A stretch of 43,980 nucleotides of DNA from an uncultured Arenicella sp. (GTDB taxonomy: Bacteria > Pseudomonadota > Gammaproteobacteria > Arenicellales > Arenicellaceae). The notes under the pieces are model-generated. The model did no database searches, had not been told where the DNA came from, and saw nothing but the letters and a program-made list of their open reading frames with translations. Shown in pieces: positions 25,065 to 33,608 of the stretch. The position numbers and the translations under genes are program-made. Position 1 is the first letter of the stretch, and every line of letters starts with the position of its first letter. The DNA lies in NCBI GenBank assembly GCA_947499305.1, contig CANMNN010000034.1:1-43980 (forward strand), in the 5' to 3' direction.

Positions 25065-26339
25065 ATGAAAAAAGCATTTAGCAGTGTTTTAATAATACTG
25101 GCCGTTCTTCTTTTAGCAAGAGAGCAGCCAGCACACGCCAATGATCTAGCAAACGCGGATAACTTTGGCCAATTATGGGTGGAAACCGTCTATAGGCGCT
25201 GGGGGGTCGATGATCGTCTCGAGCAGCTAGAATCTCACATTGCCATTTTGGACGAACAATCTGATAAAAAACTTTACTACAAGAACCTCAAATACATCAC
25301 TGGAATGTTCATTCGAACTGAGTACGCTCGCACCCAAATGGAAGATTTCGATAATGTTGAAAAAGGAGCGCAACTGTATACCGATGCTCTGAATACCTTT
25401 CGAAGGGAGCGTGAACGACATGAGGAAATCATGCGTAAATCGGCTGAATCAAAGTCAATGTGGGCAAACATTGCCATGGGTGCCATCGCCGCGTATGGCT
25501 ATAAAAAGTCACTCGATATTAGCCCCGAGTTAGCTCAACAAACCCTAGACAATATTGAGCAGTTTTATAGACTCACCGATTACACCGGCTTTCAAATTGC
25601 GCCAAACCTAGACAGCGTACCCGATCGCGCCAACGTCGAACAAGATTTGGATCAAGACTATACGCGATTTTACATGCCGCCCTTGTTGGATAACTTTCGC
25701 GCTATTGGTCGTGTGAGTTCTTGGTGTACGGGAACGCTGATTTCCCCGAGACTGGTGCTCACAAACTCTCATTGTGTTACCGATGACGACGGTCAGGCTT
25801 TACCAATCAGTAAGATCAGTTTCACCTTCGAACGCATCTCAATTAACCTACGCTACCAAGGCATCACCTATTACAACAGCAATGGTGAGCGAGGAAGCTG
25901 GGTGAGTAACGATTGGGAAAATGACTGGGCAGTTATTGTGCTCGGCGACCCTGTTGACGCACTGGTAGCCAAGCCAGTCGAAGTTTTCAAAGGGTTCCAT
26001 CCACGGATCATACCGCGTACCAAGGGCAAGCTTATATTGGGCGGATACTCAGGTGATTTAGCAGAAGGCAATTATCTCACCGTGCACTGGGGTTGTAGTA
26101 TCGAGCAAGCCGATGCTCAAAATGGTGTCATTAATGATAACTGCTCGCACTATAAAGGGTCCTCAGGTTCCCCCTATTTCCTTAAAGGCATGAACAAAGT
26201 CGTTGGGGTGCATGCCTTTGGATCTCGACTTGCTACGTCTGCGGGCACCGGCTCGGGTCACTTCAAAAAAGGGGGCGGCCCCTTAGTAAATAGAAAAATG
26301 ACAACAACTATCGACGAATTGGAGAGCAGATACCAATGA
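25065..26339 (+). CDS. Exported trypsin-like serine protease (S1/V8 type)
   Basis: A 424-residue protein with a signal peptide (1-25, cleavage near Q-P-A-H-A) and a helical, partly coiled N-terminal region of about 170 residues. The chymotrypsin-fold domain starts at about 212. The catalytic triad is His236 (LVLTNSHCV), Asp287 (ENDWAVIVL) and Ser367 (HYKGSSGSPYF), the last in the G-x-S-G-S-P form of glutamyl endopeptidase/V8-like proteases. Cys221/Cys237 and Cys344/Cys360 could form disulfides, fitting a periplasmic or secreted site. The stop overlaps the next start (ATGA). The N-terminal region matches no domain I recognise. Confidence 0.88.
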   Translation: MKKAFSSVLIILAVLLLAREQPAHANDLANADNFGQLWVETVYRRWGVDDRLEQLESHIAILDEQSDKKLYYKNLKYITGMFIRTEYARTQMEDFDNVEKGAQLYTDALNTFRRERERHEEIMRKSAESKSMWANIAMGAIAAYGYKKSLDISPELAQQTLDNIEQFYRLTDYTGFQIAPNLDSVPDRANVEQDLDQDYTRFYMPPLLDNFRAIGRVSSWCTGTLISPRLVLTNSHCVTDDDGQALPISKISFTFERISINLRYQGITYYNSNGERGSWVSNDWENDWAVIVLGDPVDALVAKPVEVFKGFHPRIIPRTKGKLILGGYSGDLAEGNYLTVHWGCSIEQADAQNGVINDNCSHYKGSSGSPYFLKGMNKVVGVHAFGSRLATSAGTGSGHFKKGGGPLVNRKMTTTIDELESRYQ

Positions 26340-27103
26340 TTAATTCTTCTACTTCAGTGACCAAACGAGTCACTTGTTTTATTGCATTAGCTTCGGCACT
26401 CGCTTGCTTTAGCTTTGCTCAAGCTCAAGAAAATGAGCCAACGCCAACTAAACTCAGCTGCGAGGAGTTTGTCTCCAAAATTAGATACGTATCAGAAAGT
26501 GAAAAACTTTTAAAGCTACACAAAATGGTCACCAACCCTAAGTTCACTCTCGGAGATTGTCGCAGAGCCTTTTTGAAAATTGAGATCGAGAGCGGTTGGC
26601 CTGAAGGCTATGACTATTCATGGCATATCGTTTTAGACAAGGCCGTTCCCTCTTACGAGCACATCAACAGCTATATTGCCGATGGCCACGAAAAAAAGTT
26701 TGTTGAATATTTAAGCCGTACATTTGAGCTCTTTTCACAATCGGTTGACGCCGATAGCGAGAACAAGCTCATACCTATTGATATCACCGGCAACATTTCA
26801 AGTTTAGCCTTTGAAGCAGGTATCGATCAAAGTCTTACACCGCTAGAACTGTTTTACGGCGAGTTCTATCACGGTGAAGAACTCAAATACAAAAAAGCGA
26901 CTAAGGCTCTTATCAAAGTACTTAAAACAACTAAATTAAAGATGCGAAAAAAGCTGAGTAAAACAATGATGAAAAACTTAGTCAAATCGGCGCAGGCTTC
27001 CGAAGCGATGGGTCTAGGCAGCTTCGGCGACCGAGATCAGCTCGGTTCTCGAAAATATCTTTTTAAGTTACTTAAGAGCAGTTCGCTAATGGGGAATTTA
27101 TAA
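26336..27103 (+). CDS. Exported Cys-containing protein of unknown family (paralog 1)
   Basis: A 255-residue protein with a signal peptide ending about F-A-Q-A (residue 30). It shares an order of motifs with the next gene product: L-S-C-E-E-F near the mature N-terminus, a second Cys in L-G-D-C-R-R-A, then a W-H-x-V-L-D segment, T-P-L-E-L-F-Y near residue 168, a K-A-T-K-A-L-I-K-V-L helix, T-x-L-K-M-R, and a closing L-K-S-S-S-L-M-G-N-L. The T-P-L-E-L-F plus helix pattern is faintly ankyrin-like. The two cysteines may form a disulfide. It is translationally coupled to the protease gene (4-bp overlap), so it may be its substrate, chaperone or inhibitor. Confidence 0.75.
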   Translation: MINSSTSVTKRVTCFIALASALACFSFAQAQENEPTPTKLSCEEFVSKIRYVSESEKLLKLHKMVTNPKFTLGDCRRAFLKIEIESGWPEGYDYSWHIVLDKAVPSYEHINSYIADGHEKKFVEYLSRTFELFSQSVDADSENKLIPIDITGNISSLAFEAGIDQSLTPLELFYGEFYHGEELKYKKATKALIKVLKTTKLKMRKKLSKTMMKNLVKSAQASEAMGLGSFGDRDQLGSRKYLFKLLKSSSLMGNL

Positions 27104-27149
27104 AATGAAAATCATTCACACTAGAATTGATAACCGAAGGGAAAACGTC

Positions 27150-27863
27150 ATGAGCGAAAGCATAAAACTAGTTCTCGGAACTCTTATCATTGTTGCGCTG
27201 TTTATAAGCACCAAGGCTTTTTCCGAGGTTACAGATTTAGAGCCTGGAGACAACTGCGAACTATTATTGCAAGAAGTGCGCCGAATAAGCACTGACGACG
27301 AATCTGAGATGCTTAAAACTTTCCAGTCTATCGAGAATAGGTCCACACCGGTAAGAGACTGCAAAGCCTATATTGCAAAGCAACGCTACCTCGATATAGA
27401 TGTAAACTTAAACGGCAACGACCTCAGTTTTAAACGCGCCGAGTGGCATTACATTTTAGATAATTTAATACCATCGATGCCGAAATTGGAATTGCTGATT
27501 CGCTTTTATAACAAAGAGACCGAAACCAAGAATTTCTTGCTCAAAGCTATTTCATTAATAGAGCTCGACGATAAGAACGCAATTTTGTTTTCAGACCAAG
27601 AGAACGATTACACCGGCATTTCGCCACTAGAGCTTTTCTTTCTAAACGAAACCGGTGATATCTATAAAAAGTACCCTCAAGCAACTAAACTTCTGATCGA
27701 AATGTTCTCGCAAACGAAATTTCGAATGCGCAACGATGTGTTTGTACCTGCTGCGAAGTCAAAAATTGAACAATACCAAGGTACTCTAATAGAAAGCTAT
27801 TCTATCGGCTATAAAAAGCTATTGCGGCATGCCCGAAATAGCTCTGTATTAGCCGACTTTTAG
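27150..27863 (+). CDS. Exported Cys-containing protein of unknown family (paralog 2)
   Basis: A 237-residue protein, taken from the ATG at 27150. GAAGGG lies 8 bases upstream, and the start gives a clean signal peptide (MSESIKLVLGTLIIVALFI, cleaved near T-K-A-F-S). An in-frame ATG at 27105, one base after the previous stop, is possible but would place a charged stretch before the signal. It is a paralog of the preceding protein: D-N-C-E-L-L-L, R-D-C-K-A-Y, the W-H-Y-I-L-D segment, S-P-L-E-L-F-F, Q-A-T-K-L-L-I-E, T-K-F-R-M-R and S-S-V-L-A-D-F at the end. The shared Cys pair and order imply duplication. Function is unknown. Confidence 0.75.
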   Translation: MSESIKLVLGTLIIVALFISTKAFSEVTDLEPGDNCELLLQEVRRISTDDESEMLKTFQSIENRSTPVRDCKAYIAKQRYLDIDVNLNGNDLSFKRAEWHYILDNLIPSMPKLELLIRFYNKETETKNFLLKAISLIELDDKNAILFSDQENDYTGISPLELFFLNETGDIYKKYPQATKLLIEMFSQTKFRMRNDVFVPAAKSKIEQYQGTLIESYSIGYKKLLRHARNSSVLADF

Positions 27864-27970
27864 ACGCTAGATCAACTTTGAGTATCTGAGTAAATTTCAT
27901 TCTTAAATATCAAAGCTTACTAATATTATTAAGAAAATTGCTTAAAGTGTGGAGGCCAAATCAGCCACAA

Positions 27971-28016
27971 TCTGCTATCAGCATAGGTAGAACGAAGCTA
28001 GACGCTTGATAGCAGA
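27971..28016. repeat. 10-bp inverted repeat between convergent genes
   Basis: TCTGCTATCA (27971-27980) and TGATAGCAGA (28007-28016) are perfect inverted arms 26 bases apart, in the gap between the second paralog and the beta-lactamase-fold gene. No clear T-tract follows on either strand, so it is a weak terminator candidate at best. Confidence 0.5.
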
Positions 28017-28029
28017 ACTTATAATGAAA

Positions 28030-29511
28030 TCAAATTTTCTTTGCGGGTTTAGTCTTTGTTTTTTTAACTAGCGTTACCTCACCCTCTATATTCAATGAAG
28101 GGGAGCTATTAGCATCACCCCAATCAATCGTAAAGTTTAGCCCTTTTTCTATGAAAAACTCGGTTGCTGAAGCCGAATGAAATTCGGCTTTTTCAATGAA
28201 TCCAGCTTCTATCCAAAGCCCTCCCTCTTCGTGTTTTAAAGTGAGAGCTGGGTCATTTTGATCTGGAGAAAATACGTACTCCCCCGATAAAAGCTCATAT
28301 TGTTGAGGAGTAAGTTTTTGGGTTTTCCTTTGCTCAAAGGAGTCTTGCTTCCAACCGAATGCATAGCCGAGCGCACTCAATATTTCACGTATCAACCCTT
28401 CTCCAGAATCTGAATTTGTTAGAATGGCAACGCTCGCTCGTCCATCGGCATAATTAATCCAGCGCGCACTGTAACCAGTATTATGACCGTTGTGTACAAA
28501 TGCAACGCCATCTCCAGAATCATTTAAACCAAACCCGAGCCCGACTTCATCGGCACTATTTGGTACAAGTTGTCTGGCCAGCTTCTCAGACAAAAGCGTA
28601 CTCTTCGAGTTTCTAGCTTCTGCAACAGCCACTCCCAAAAGTACGAGTTCGGAGGGTGTAGTCCAAACTCCGGCTGCTGCTAACTCAGGATACGCATATC
28701 CGGGTTGAGGGATAGGCTCCGAATTATTGCCAACGTGACCGGTCGCGGCATTCGGCGAAGGTTGAGGATACGCATAGTTGCTTCGAACCATGCTATTGGA
28801 GGAAAATATTTCTCTTTGAACAAAATCACGAAATTTTAAGCCGCTGATATCTTCGACTAGTAGCTGTACGATCGTGAAACCGCCGCCTGAATATTTATAG
28901 GAACTTCCCGGTACGCTGGTTACGATTACGGCTTTAGTGTTCGCGGGCGTTGAGCCATTCAACACATCAACAATTGAAGGAATATTCTGATCCGCACGAT
29001 ACCCAGGATATCCATGCACTGTTGTTCCAGCTCGATGCGATAAAAGGTGTCTCAAGGTCACCGGATTACTTCTAGTATATTCGTTCTCGGGTATTTTCCA
29101 GCGTTTTAAATAATCGTTTACGGGGGCATCTAGGTCAATTAACCCCTGGTCAACCAACCGCAATGCAGCCAAACTTGCTATTGGCTTTGATAGCGACGCA
29201 GCTTGGAAAACAGTATTGACATTTATATCAATACCATCGCTCTTCGACCGTTTACCATAAGCTTTTGCCCAAACTAACTCACCGTCCACAGCCACTGCGA
29301 TGCTTACTCCAGGCACACTATAATGTGCCATTCTATCAATCAGAGTCCATTGTTTTTGAGGCTCGCCAATAACACCATATTTCGGTCGCAGGCCCGATTC
29401 AATCGCACTAGTTATTACATTGTACTCAGTAATATCATTAGCTCGCTTTGCAGTAGAACAGCTCATCAGCAAAGTGGAAATCGTGAGAAATAGGAAAATT
29501 TTATTATTCAT
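28030..29511 (-). CDS. Beta-lactamase-fold serine hydrolase lipoprotein (class C / S12 type)
   Basis: A 493-residue lipoprotein with lipobox L-L-M-S-C (Cys18), so probably membrane anchored. The catalytic domain has S-x-x-K at Ser106-Lys109 (QAASLSKP), Y-S-G at Tyr207 (Y-K-Y-S-G-G-G) in place of the canonical Y-x-N, and an H-N-G-H-N-T-G segment near residue 346 as third motif. Such Y-S-G variants are common in esterase/peptidase members (EstB, CubicO type) rather than true beta-lactamases. The C-terminal 100 residues form a beta-rich extension. It should not be read as antibiotic resistance without evidence. It stands alone as a transcription unit. Confidence 0.85.
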   Translation of the reverse strand: MNNKIFLFLTISTLLMSCSTAKRANDITEYNVITSAIESGLRPKYGVIGEPQKQWTLIDRMAHYSVPGVSIAVAVDGELVWAKAYGKRSKSDGIDINVNTVFQAASLSKPIASLAALRLVDQGLIDLDAPVNDYLKRWKIPENEYTRSNPVTLRHLLSHRAGTTVHGYPGYRADQNIPSIVDVLNGSTPANTKAVIVTSVPGSSYKYSGGGFTIVQLLVEDISGLKFRDFVQREIFSSNSMVRSNYAYPQPSPNAATGHVGNNSEPIPQPGYAYPELAAAGVWTTPSELVLLGVAVAEARNSKSTLLSEKLARQLVPNSADEVGLGFGLNDSGDGVAFVHNGHNTGYSARWINYADGRASVAILTNSDSGEGLIREILSALGYAFGWKQDSFEQRKTQKLTPQQYELLSGEYVFSPDQNDPALTLKHEEGGLWIEAGFIEKAEFHSASATEFFIEKGLNFTIDWGDANSSPSLNIEGEVTLVKKTKTKPAKKI

Positions 29512-29926
29512 TGGTCCGAAGTAAATATGTTGCCCAAAGTAGACTGAAAAAAGTGATTTGAATCGTTCTATCTCAATTATAAACTCTTCTATTGAAACAT
29601 CGTTTCTTACTTACTATCACTGTGCAAAAAGGCGTATCGTCTTACGGAAATATAACTGGCCTTTCTGACAGAAATTACAAGCTACTTACATGCCTAAGGT
29701 AAATTGCAGTAGGCACTATCATATTAGGCTTTTATTTCAATTTACTAGTAAGGCTCTGCTTAACTTTGCACAGCTCCTAGAGCTTACATTCGGTTCCTTA
29801 TCTTTAACCTGCCTAAATTACCTAAACGACACGACTGTTCGCTAGATACGAGTTTTTAAAAGCGAACTTAGTAACAGACACTAGTTAGCTAGACATGAAA
29901 TTAACTTAACTACTAAAACGGCCAGT
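29512..29926. other. Intergenic region, nothing recognised
   Basis: About 415 bp between two minus-strand genes, AT-rich, with stops in all frames. It must hold the promoter of the beta-lactamase-fold gene and the end of the amidohydrolase transcript, but I see no confident -10/-35 pair, no T-tracted hairpin and no repeat. Confidence 0.5.
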
Positions 29927-31804
29927 TTAGGCAACCTTCGAGATAGGTTTTAACAAACTACCCATTCGCTGCTTTCCGAGATCAGTTGAGAACTTGTCGT
30001 TAGCCCACGCCGACTTACCATTAATCAGCACCAACGGCACAATACCGTTTGAGCGATTTACCAGCTGCGGGTGTTGATATTCCTCACGAAAAATACGTTC
30101 GACGCTGTTTTCACCATCGTAGCTTGCTAGCTTTTTAGGGTCGACCAAGATAAGGTCAGCAACGTCGCCCTCGTAAATAGTACCTCGATCAACGCCAAAC
30201 AAGTCAGCCGCATCTTTGGTTAAACGTTTAACCATATAATTGGTGTCTTGCTCGCCACCTTCAGAAGCAAGCTGTAAGCTACGCAAGTTTACGTCGTAGA
30301 AAGCCATATTTGTTAAGTGCGCACCACTGTCGTTGAAACCGGGTAATAATTTAGGGTCCATTAATAATTCGCGCACGGTTTTAATATCACGATTAGCTGT
30401 GATGGTGAACCACGAGATTTGCGTATCGAAACTGCGAAGCGTTTGCAATACAAAGTCAGCCTCGTCAGACACCCAAAAGAAATCTTTATCAATAAGTTCA
30501 GATTCAGCTTTTGTTAACTCTGGAGAAACACTACCACGACGGGCTTGTAATACTCGATCAAAGGCTTGCTGAAAGGTCATTCCCTGCCATTCTTCGAGTG
30601 GGCAAAGGTCAATTGTCATCTGCGTTAGATCACGATCAAAGGCGTAGTCTTCAAGTCGCAGTATGCGTTTAAGGCGAGCAATACCAAAACCCGTCTTACC
30701 CTTCATCCACATTTCTCTAAACACTTTGATGTACTCAGGATCGCGTAGAATTTTAGCTCGCGCGGCGCGGTCGTCTAGATCGGTTTCGTTCAAGGCCCGT
30801 AACTCAGGAATCTCCTCAGCAATTGGCGTTACGGCCCCATCTGACCAAATTTTGAATCTCGCACCCAATGCCTGCATATAAAACTTGCCGCCTAGCAACT
30901 TGGAGTTCAAAACATTAGCCAAAATTCGTGCTAGCTTCACCAAATTACGATTGGTACTCACATCCAGCGCTGCAACAACGGTGGTTTTAAGAGGCTTACC
31001 GTGCAAACGTGCACACGAAAGCAAGAACATCTTTAATACGTTAAGAGGGCTGTCTTTTGGCGGAGTGGCTTGCCACAACATATCTTCTTCACGAACAACT
31101 TGAGTTAGCTGTTTAATCTCATTGTATTTGGCAAATTGGGTCGGGATAGTCTTATGGCAATTCGGCTGATTCGCCAAATAATGAAACGGCAATGAGTCTG
31201 TCGAAAAGCCCGCGTAGCCCATGCTTAAACCCTCACGTAAGCGACGCTTCATATCGTTCACCTCTGCTTGAGTGGGATCACGAGAGACACTAGCTTCGAA
31301 CCCCATAGACTCAATACGTAACATTGAGTGAGGGATCATCGTAATGACGTTCGGCCCTAAGTTAATTTGCTCAAGATGCTCGATGTATTCTTTTGGCGTA
31401 TTCCATATAACTTTGTCGGCGCAAGCTCGAAGCACAGGCTTAGGAATGTTTTCTACACGCGCATAGCAATCGACAATTGGATCAATGTCACCGTCTCTTT
31501 GATTGCCAAAGGCAAGACCTAAACTGCAATTTGAGATAACTACCGAAGTAGTACCATGACGGGTAGACTCTGGCAGACCAGGTGCAACTTCAAGCTCAAG
31601 ATCGTAATGCGTATGAATATCAAACATACCTGGCATTGCCCATAAACCAGTGGCGTCGACCACGTTTTTCGCGTCACTGGTATCCAGCGACTGGCCGCGC
31701 TTTACAATGTGGCCATCTTTTATTGCAATGTCTTCGGTTACAGGGTTCTCGCCATTGTTAAAAACACGTGCGTTTTGGATCAGTGTGTCGAATGAATGTG
31801 TCAT
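29927..31804 (-). CDS. N-acyl-D-amino-acid deacylase family amidohydrolase
   Basis: A 625-residue enzyme of the D-aminoacylase branch of the amidohydrolase superfamily. It has an N-terminal beta segment (I-Q-N-A-R-V-F-N-N-G), then the metal-binding H-x-H in G-M-F-D-I-H-T-H-Y-D (His64 and His66), then VVISNCSLG with Cys93 at the place of the metal-ligand Cys of D-aminoacylase. The late N-D-S-G-A-H-L motif probably supplies the catalytic Asp. The C-terminal L-I-L-V-D-P region closes the small beta domain. The family removes acyl groups from D-amino acids, but the substrate is not fixed. It is 42 bp downstream of the TetR gene, probably one operon. Confidence 0.85.
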   Translation of the reverse strand: MTHSFDTLIQNARVFNNGENPVTEDIAIKDGHIVKRGQSLDTSDAKNVVDATGLWAMPGMFDIHTHYDLELEVAPGLPESTRHGTTSVVISNCSLGLAFGNQRDGDIDPIVDCYARVENIPKPVLRACADKVIWNTPKEYIEHLEQINLGPNVITMIPHSMLRIESMGFEASVSRDPTQAEVNDMKRRLREGLSMGYAGFSTDSLPFHYLANQPNCHKTIPTQFAKYNEIKQLTQVVREEDMLWQATPPKDSPLNVLKMFLLSCARLHGKPLKTTVVAALDVSTNRNLVKLARILANVLNSKLLGGKFYMQALGARFKIWSDGAVTPIAEEIPELRALNETDLDDRAARAKILRDPEYIKVFREMWMKGKTGFGIARLKRILRLEDYAFDRDLTQMTIDLCPLEEWQGMTFQQAFDRVLQARRGSVSPELTKAESELIDKDFFWVSDEADFVLQTLRSFDTQISWFTITANRDIKTVRELLMDPKLLPGFNDSGAHLTNMAFYDVNLRSLQLASEGGEQDTNYMVKRLTKDAADLFGVDRGTIYEGDVADLILVDPKKLASYDGENSVERIFREEYQHPQLVNRSNGIVPLVLINGKSAWANDKFSTDLGKQRMGSLLKPISKVA

Positions 31805-31846
31805 GATGGAATCAGGTTATAAAGTTAACTGGGTTATGTTAATCGA

Positions 31847-32509
31847 TCAGCTCTGCTGCGCAGACTGCGTTTTGTCGAGGAAAAAGCTTGCGAGCATTTG
31901 TGCAGCGACTTTAAGCGACAGCTGATTTTTTTGTTCGGCCTCAACGTCAACTTTGTTATCAAAGTCAGTGTGGAAAACCAGTTTGTGCACCAAACCCTCG
32001 GCCATGGCGAACAAATTATCGGCAACTTGCTCGGAGTTAGTAAGATTAAAACTCTTTACAAAGCCGAGAACTCGATCCTGCAATACTTTCTCACCATCAT
32101 CCATGATGATTTTAAGTTTAGAATCTATGCTGCGGCGCTGTTCCAATACCTGATGCAGCTCAGGGTCGTGAGCATGGAACTGATACACAAATAGAAGCGT
32201 GTTGAAAAATTTATCTTCAATACGTTGAATTGATTCCTTAGTGCTGTCTGGCTCGTTCTCGACGACCTTAAGTTCTAGTGTCTTAATATGGGCGTGGAGA
32301 TTGGCAAACCGATTGGCCGCTAAGACTCTCAAAATATCGTTCTTGTTCTCAAAGTACTGATAGAACGTGCCTGTCGCAACTTTTGCTAGCGCCGCTATTG
32401 ATTTAGCGGTCGCGACTTCGAAGCCAGTATTCGAAAACTCTTCAACGGCGGCATCTAATAATGCCTGCCGTTTTAGCAGTGCTCTTTCTTGGGTTGGTAG
32501 TGTTTTCAT
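31847..32509 (-). CDS. TetR family transcriptional regulator
   Basis: A 220-residue regulator with an N-terminal TetR domain (about residues 10-65): ALLDAAVEEFSNTGFEVAT, the second helix S-I-A-A-L-A-K, and the recognition helix with V-A-T-G-T-F-Y-Q-Y-F-E-N-K. The rest is the helical effector domain. It heads an operon with the D-aminoacylase-type gene and is divergent from the MEST-like hydrolase gene. Between them lies a 52-bp near-perfect palindrome, the obvious operator, so the protein probably represses both directions. The long T-T-G-A-C-G-T-C-A-A-centred site suggests two dimers bind. Ligand unknown; TetR repressors of acyl-CoA metabolism are one possibility. Confidence 0.92.
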   Translation of the reverse strand: MKTLPTQERALLKRQALLDAAVEEFSNTGFEVATAKSIAALAKVATGTFYQYFENKNDILRVLAANRFANLHAHIKTLELKVVENEPDSTKESIQRIEDKFFNTLLFVYQFHAHDPELHQVLEQRRSIDSKLKIIMDDGEKVLQDRVLGFVKSFNLTNSEQVADNLFAMAEGLVHKLVFHTDFDNKVDVEAEQKNQLSLKVAAQMLASFFLDKTQSAQQS

Positions 32510-32536
32510 GTCAATCGCATCACAGTCTTAGAAGGC

Positions 32537-32588
32537 CTAGTTTGCAATAACCTGAACTTGACGTCAAGTTCAGGTTGTTGCAAACTAG
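32537..32588. promoter_or_regulatory. 52-bp near-perfect palindrome, probable TetR operator
   Basis: Two 26-base arms meet at 32562/32563 and match at 25 of 26 positions. The inner 28 bases (32549-32576) are perfectly symmetrical, with TGAACTTGACGTCAAGTTCA at the centre. The only mismatch is at arm position 12. It begins 28 bp upstream of the TetR ATG and ends 68 bp before the hydrolase ATG, overlapping where both promoters should lie. It has no T-tract and no hairpin loop, so it is a protein-binding site rather than a terminator. Confidence 0.85.
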
Positions 32589-32655
32589 CTAGTATTGACA
32601 CTTTAGAAACGAATAAACGTCACACTACCAAGCAAGCAAAGAGCCTCAAACAAAG

Positions 32656-33561
32656 ATGAATAAAAGCCCTCACATATTTAACCACCCGCGTTTAAACCAA
32701 TGGATGTCAATGGGCTCAATGCATCTGTTAAATAGGCACGAGATTTTTGTTGTACAACATCAACATCAAGATGAGACACGACCAACTCTTCTTTTGATTC
32801 ATGGCTTCCCCACATCAACATTCGATTTTCTCGATGTTTGGCAAACCCTATCTAAAGACTACTCCCTCGCCTGCTTAGACATGCTTGGCTTTGGCTTCTC
32901 AGCCAAACCCGATCGACGCAACTATACGATTCACAAACAAGCCGACTTATTCGATGCTTTAGTTAAAAAATTAGAGTTGTCGGAATATCATGTTTTCGCG
33001 CACGACTACGGCGTCAGCGTGGCTCAAGAATTGCTAGCGCGGCAACTTGACGGTTCCGGACAAGGCAAATGGTTGTCGTGTAGCTTTTTGAACGGTGGCT
33101 TGTTTCCAGAAACTCATCAAGCGCTATTGATACAGAAAATAATGCTAAGCCCTGCGGGCAAATTGGTGAACAAACTGACGGGACTCAAACAATTCAGTAC
33201 ATCGTTTTCTAAGGTGTTTGGTTCAAACACCAAACCAAGCAACGAGCAACTCAATGAATTTTGGGAACTAATTAACTATAAGGACGGGCGGCACGTTTTT
33301 CATAATTTGATCACCTACATCAATGATCGTCGCGAATACCGAAGCCGTTGGTTAGATGCACTACGTAGATCTCCAGTACCGTTGAGTTTAATAAACGGCT
33401 CAGTTGACCCGGTCTCTGGTAGTCACCTTGTAGATCGATATAAAGAGCTAGAATGTCGTTTAGACCATTTGGCTCAACTAGATGACATCGGCCATTATCC
33501 GCAGGTTGAGGCCCCTGCAAGGGTCAGCGAAGCTTATCTAGATTTCCTCAAAGGACTATAA
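32656..33561 (+). CDS. MEST-like alpha/beta hydrolase
   Basis: A 301-residue cytoplasmic hydrolase. The oxyanion motif is HGFPTS (about 49-54), the nucleophile elbow is AHDYGVSVAQEL with Asp117, the acid is probably Asp251 (INGSVDPVSG) and the base is His280 (DDIGHYPQ). H-G-F-P plus H-D-Y-G is the epoxide hydrolase/dehalogenase-type set. The stretch S-F-L-N-G-G-L-F-P-E-T-H-Q matches, as I recall it, the diagnostic segment of MEST (mesoderm-specific transcript) homologs, whose physiological substrate is unclear. It is divergent from TetR across the 52-bp palindrome and probably controlled by it. Confidence 0.85.
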   Translation: MNKSPHIFNHPRLNQWMSMGSMHLLNRHEIFVVQHQHQDETRPTLLLIHGFPTSTFDFLDVWQTLSKDYSLACLDMLGFGFSAKPDRRNYTIHKQADLFDALVKKLELSEYHVFAHDYGVSVAQELLARQLDGSGQGKWLSCSFLNGGLFPETHQALLIQKIMLSPAGKLVNKLTGLKQFSTSFSKVFGSNTKPSNEQLNEFWELINYKDGRHVFHNLITYINDRREYRSRWLDALRRSPVPLSLINGSVDPVSGSHLVDRYKELECRLDHLAQLDDIGHYPQVEAPARVSEAYLDFLKGL

Positions 33562-33608
33562 ATTCTAGAAACGACTATAAACTCCAAAGACAGGTTTAGT
33601 TAAGCAGT

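Noticed and set aside
28030..29511. Antibiotic-resistance beta-lactamase
   Set aside because: Y-S-G replaces Y-x-N and the third motif is not K-T-G, so an esterase or peptidase role is more likely.
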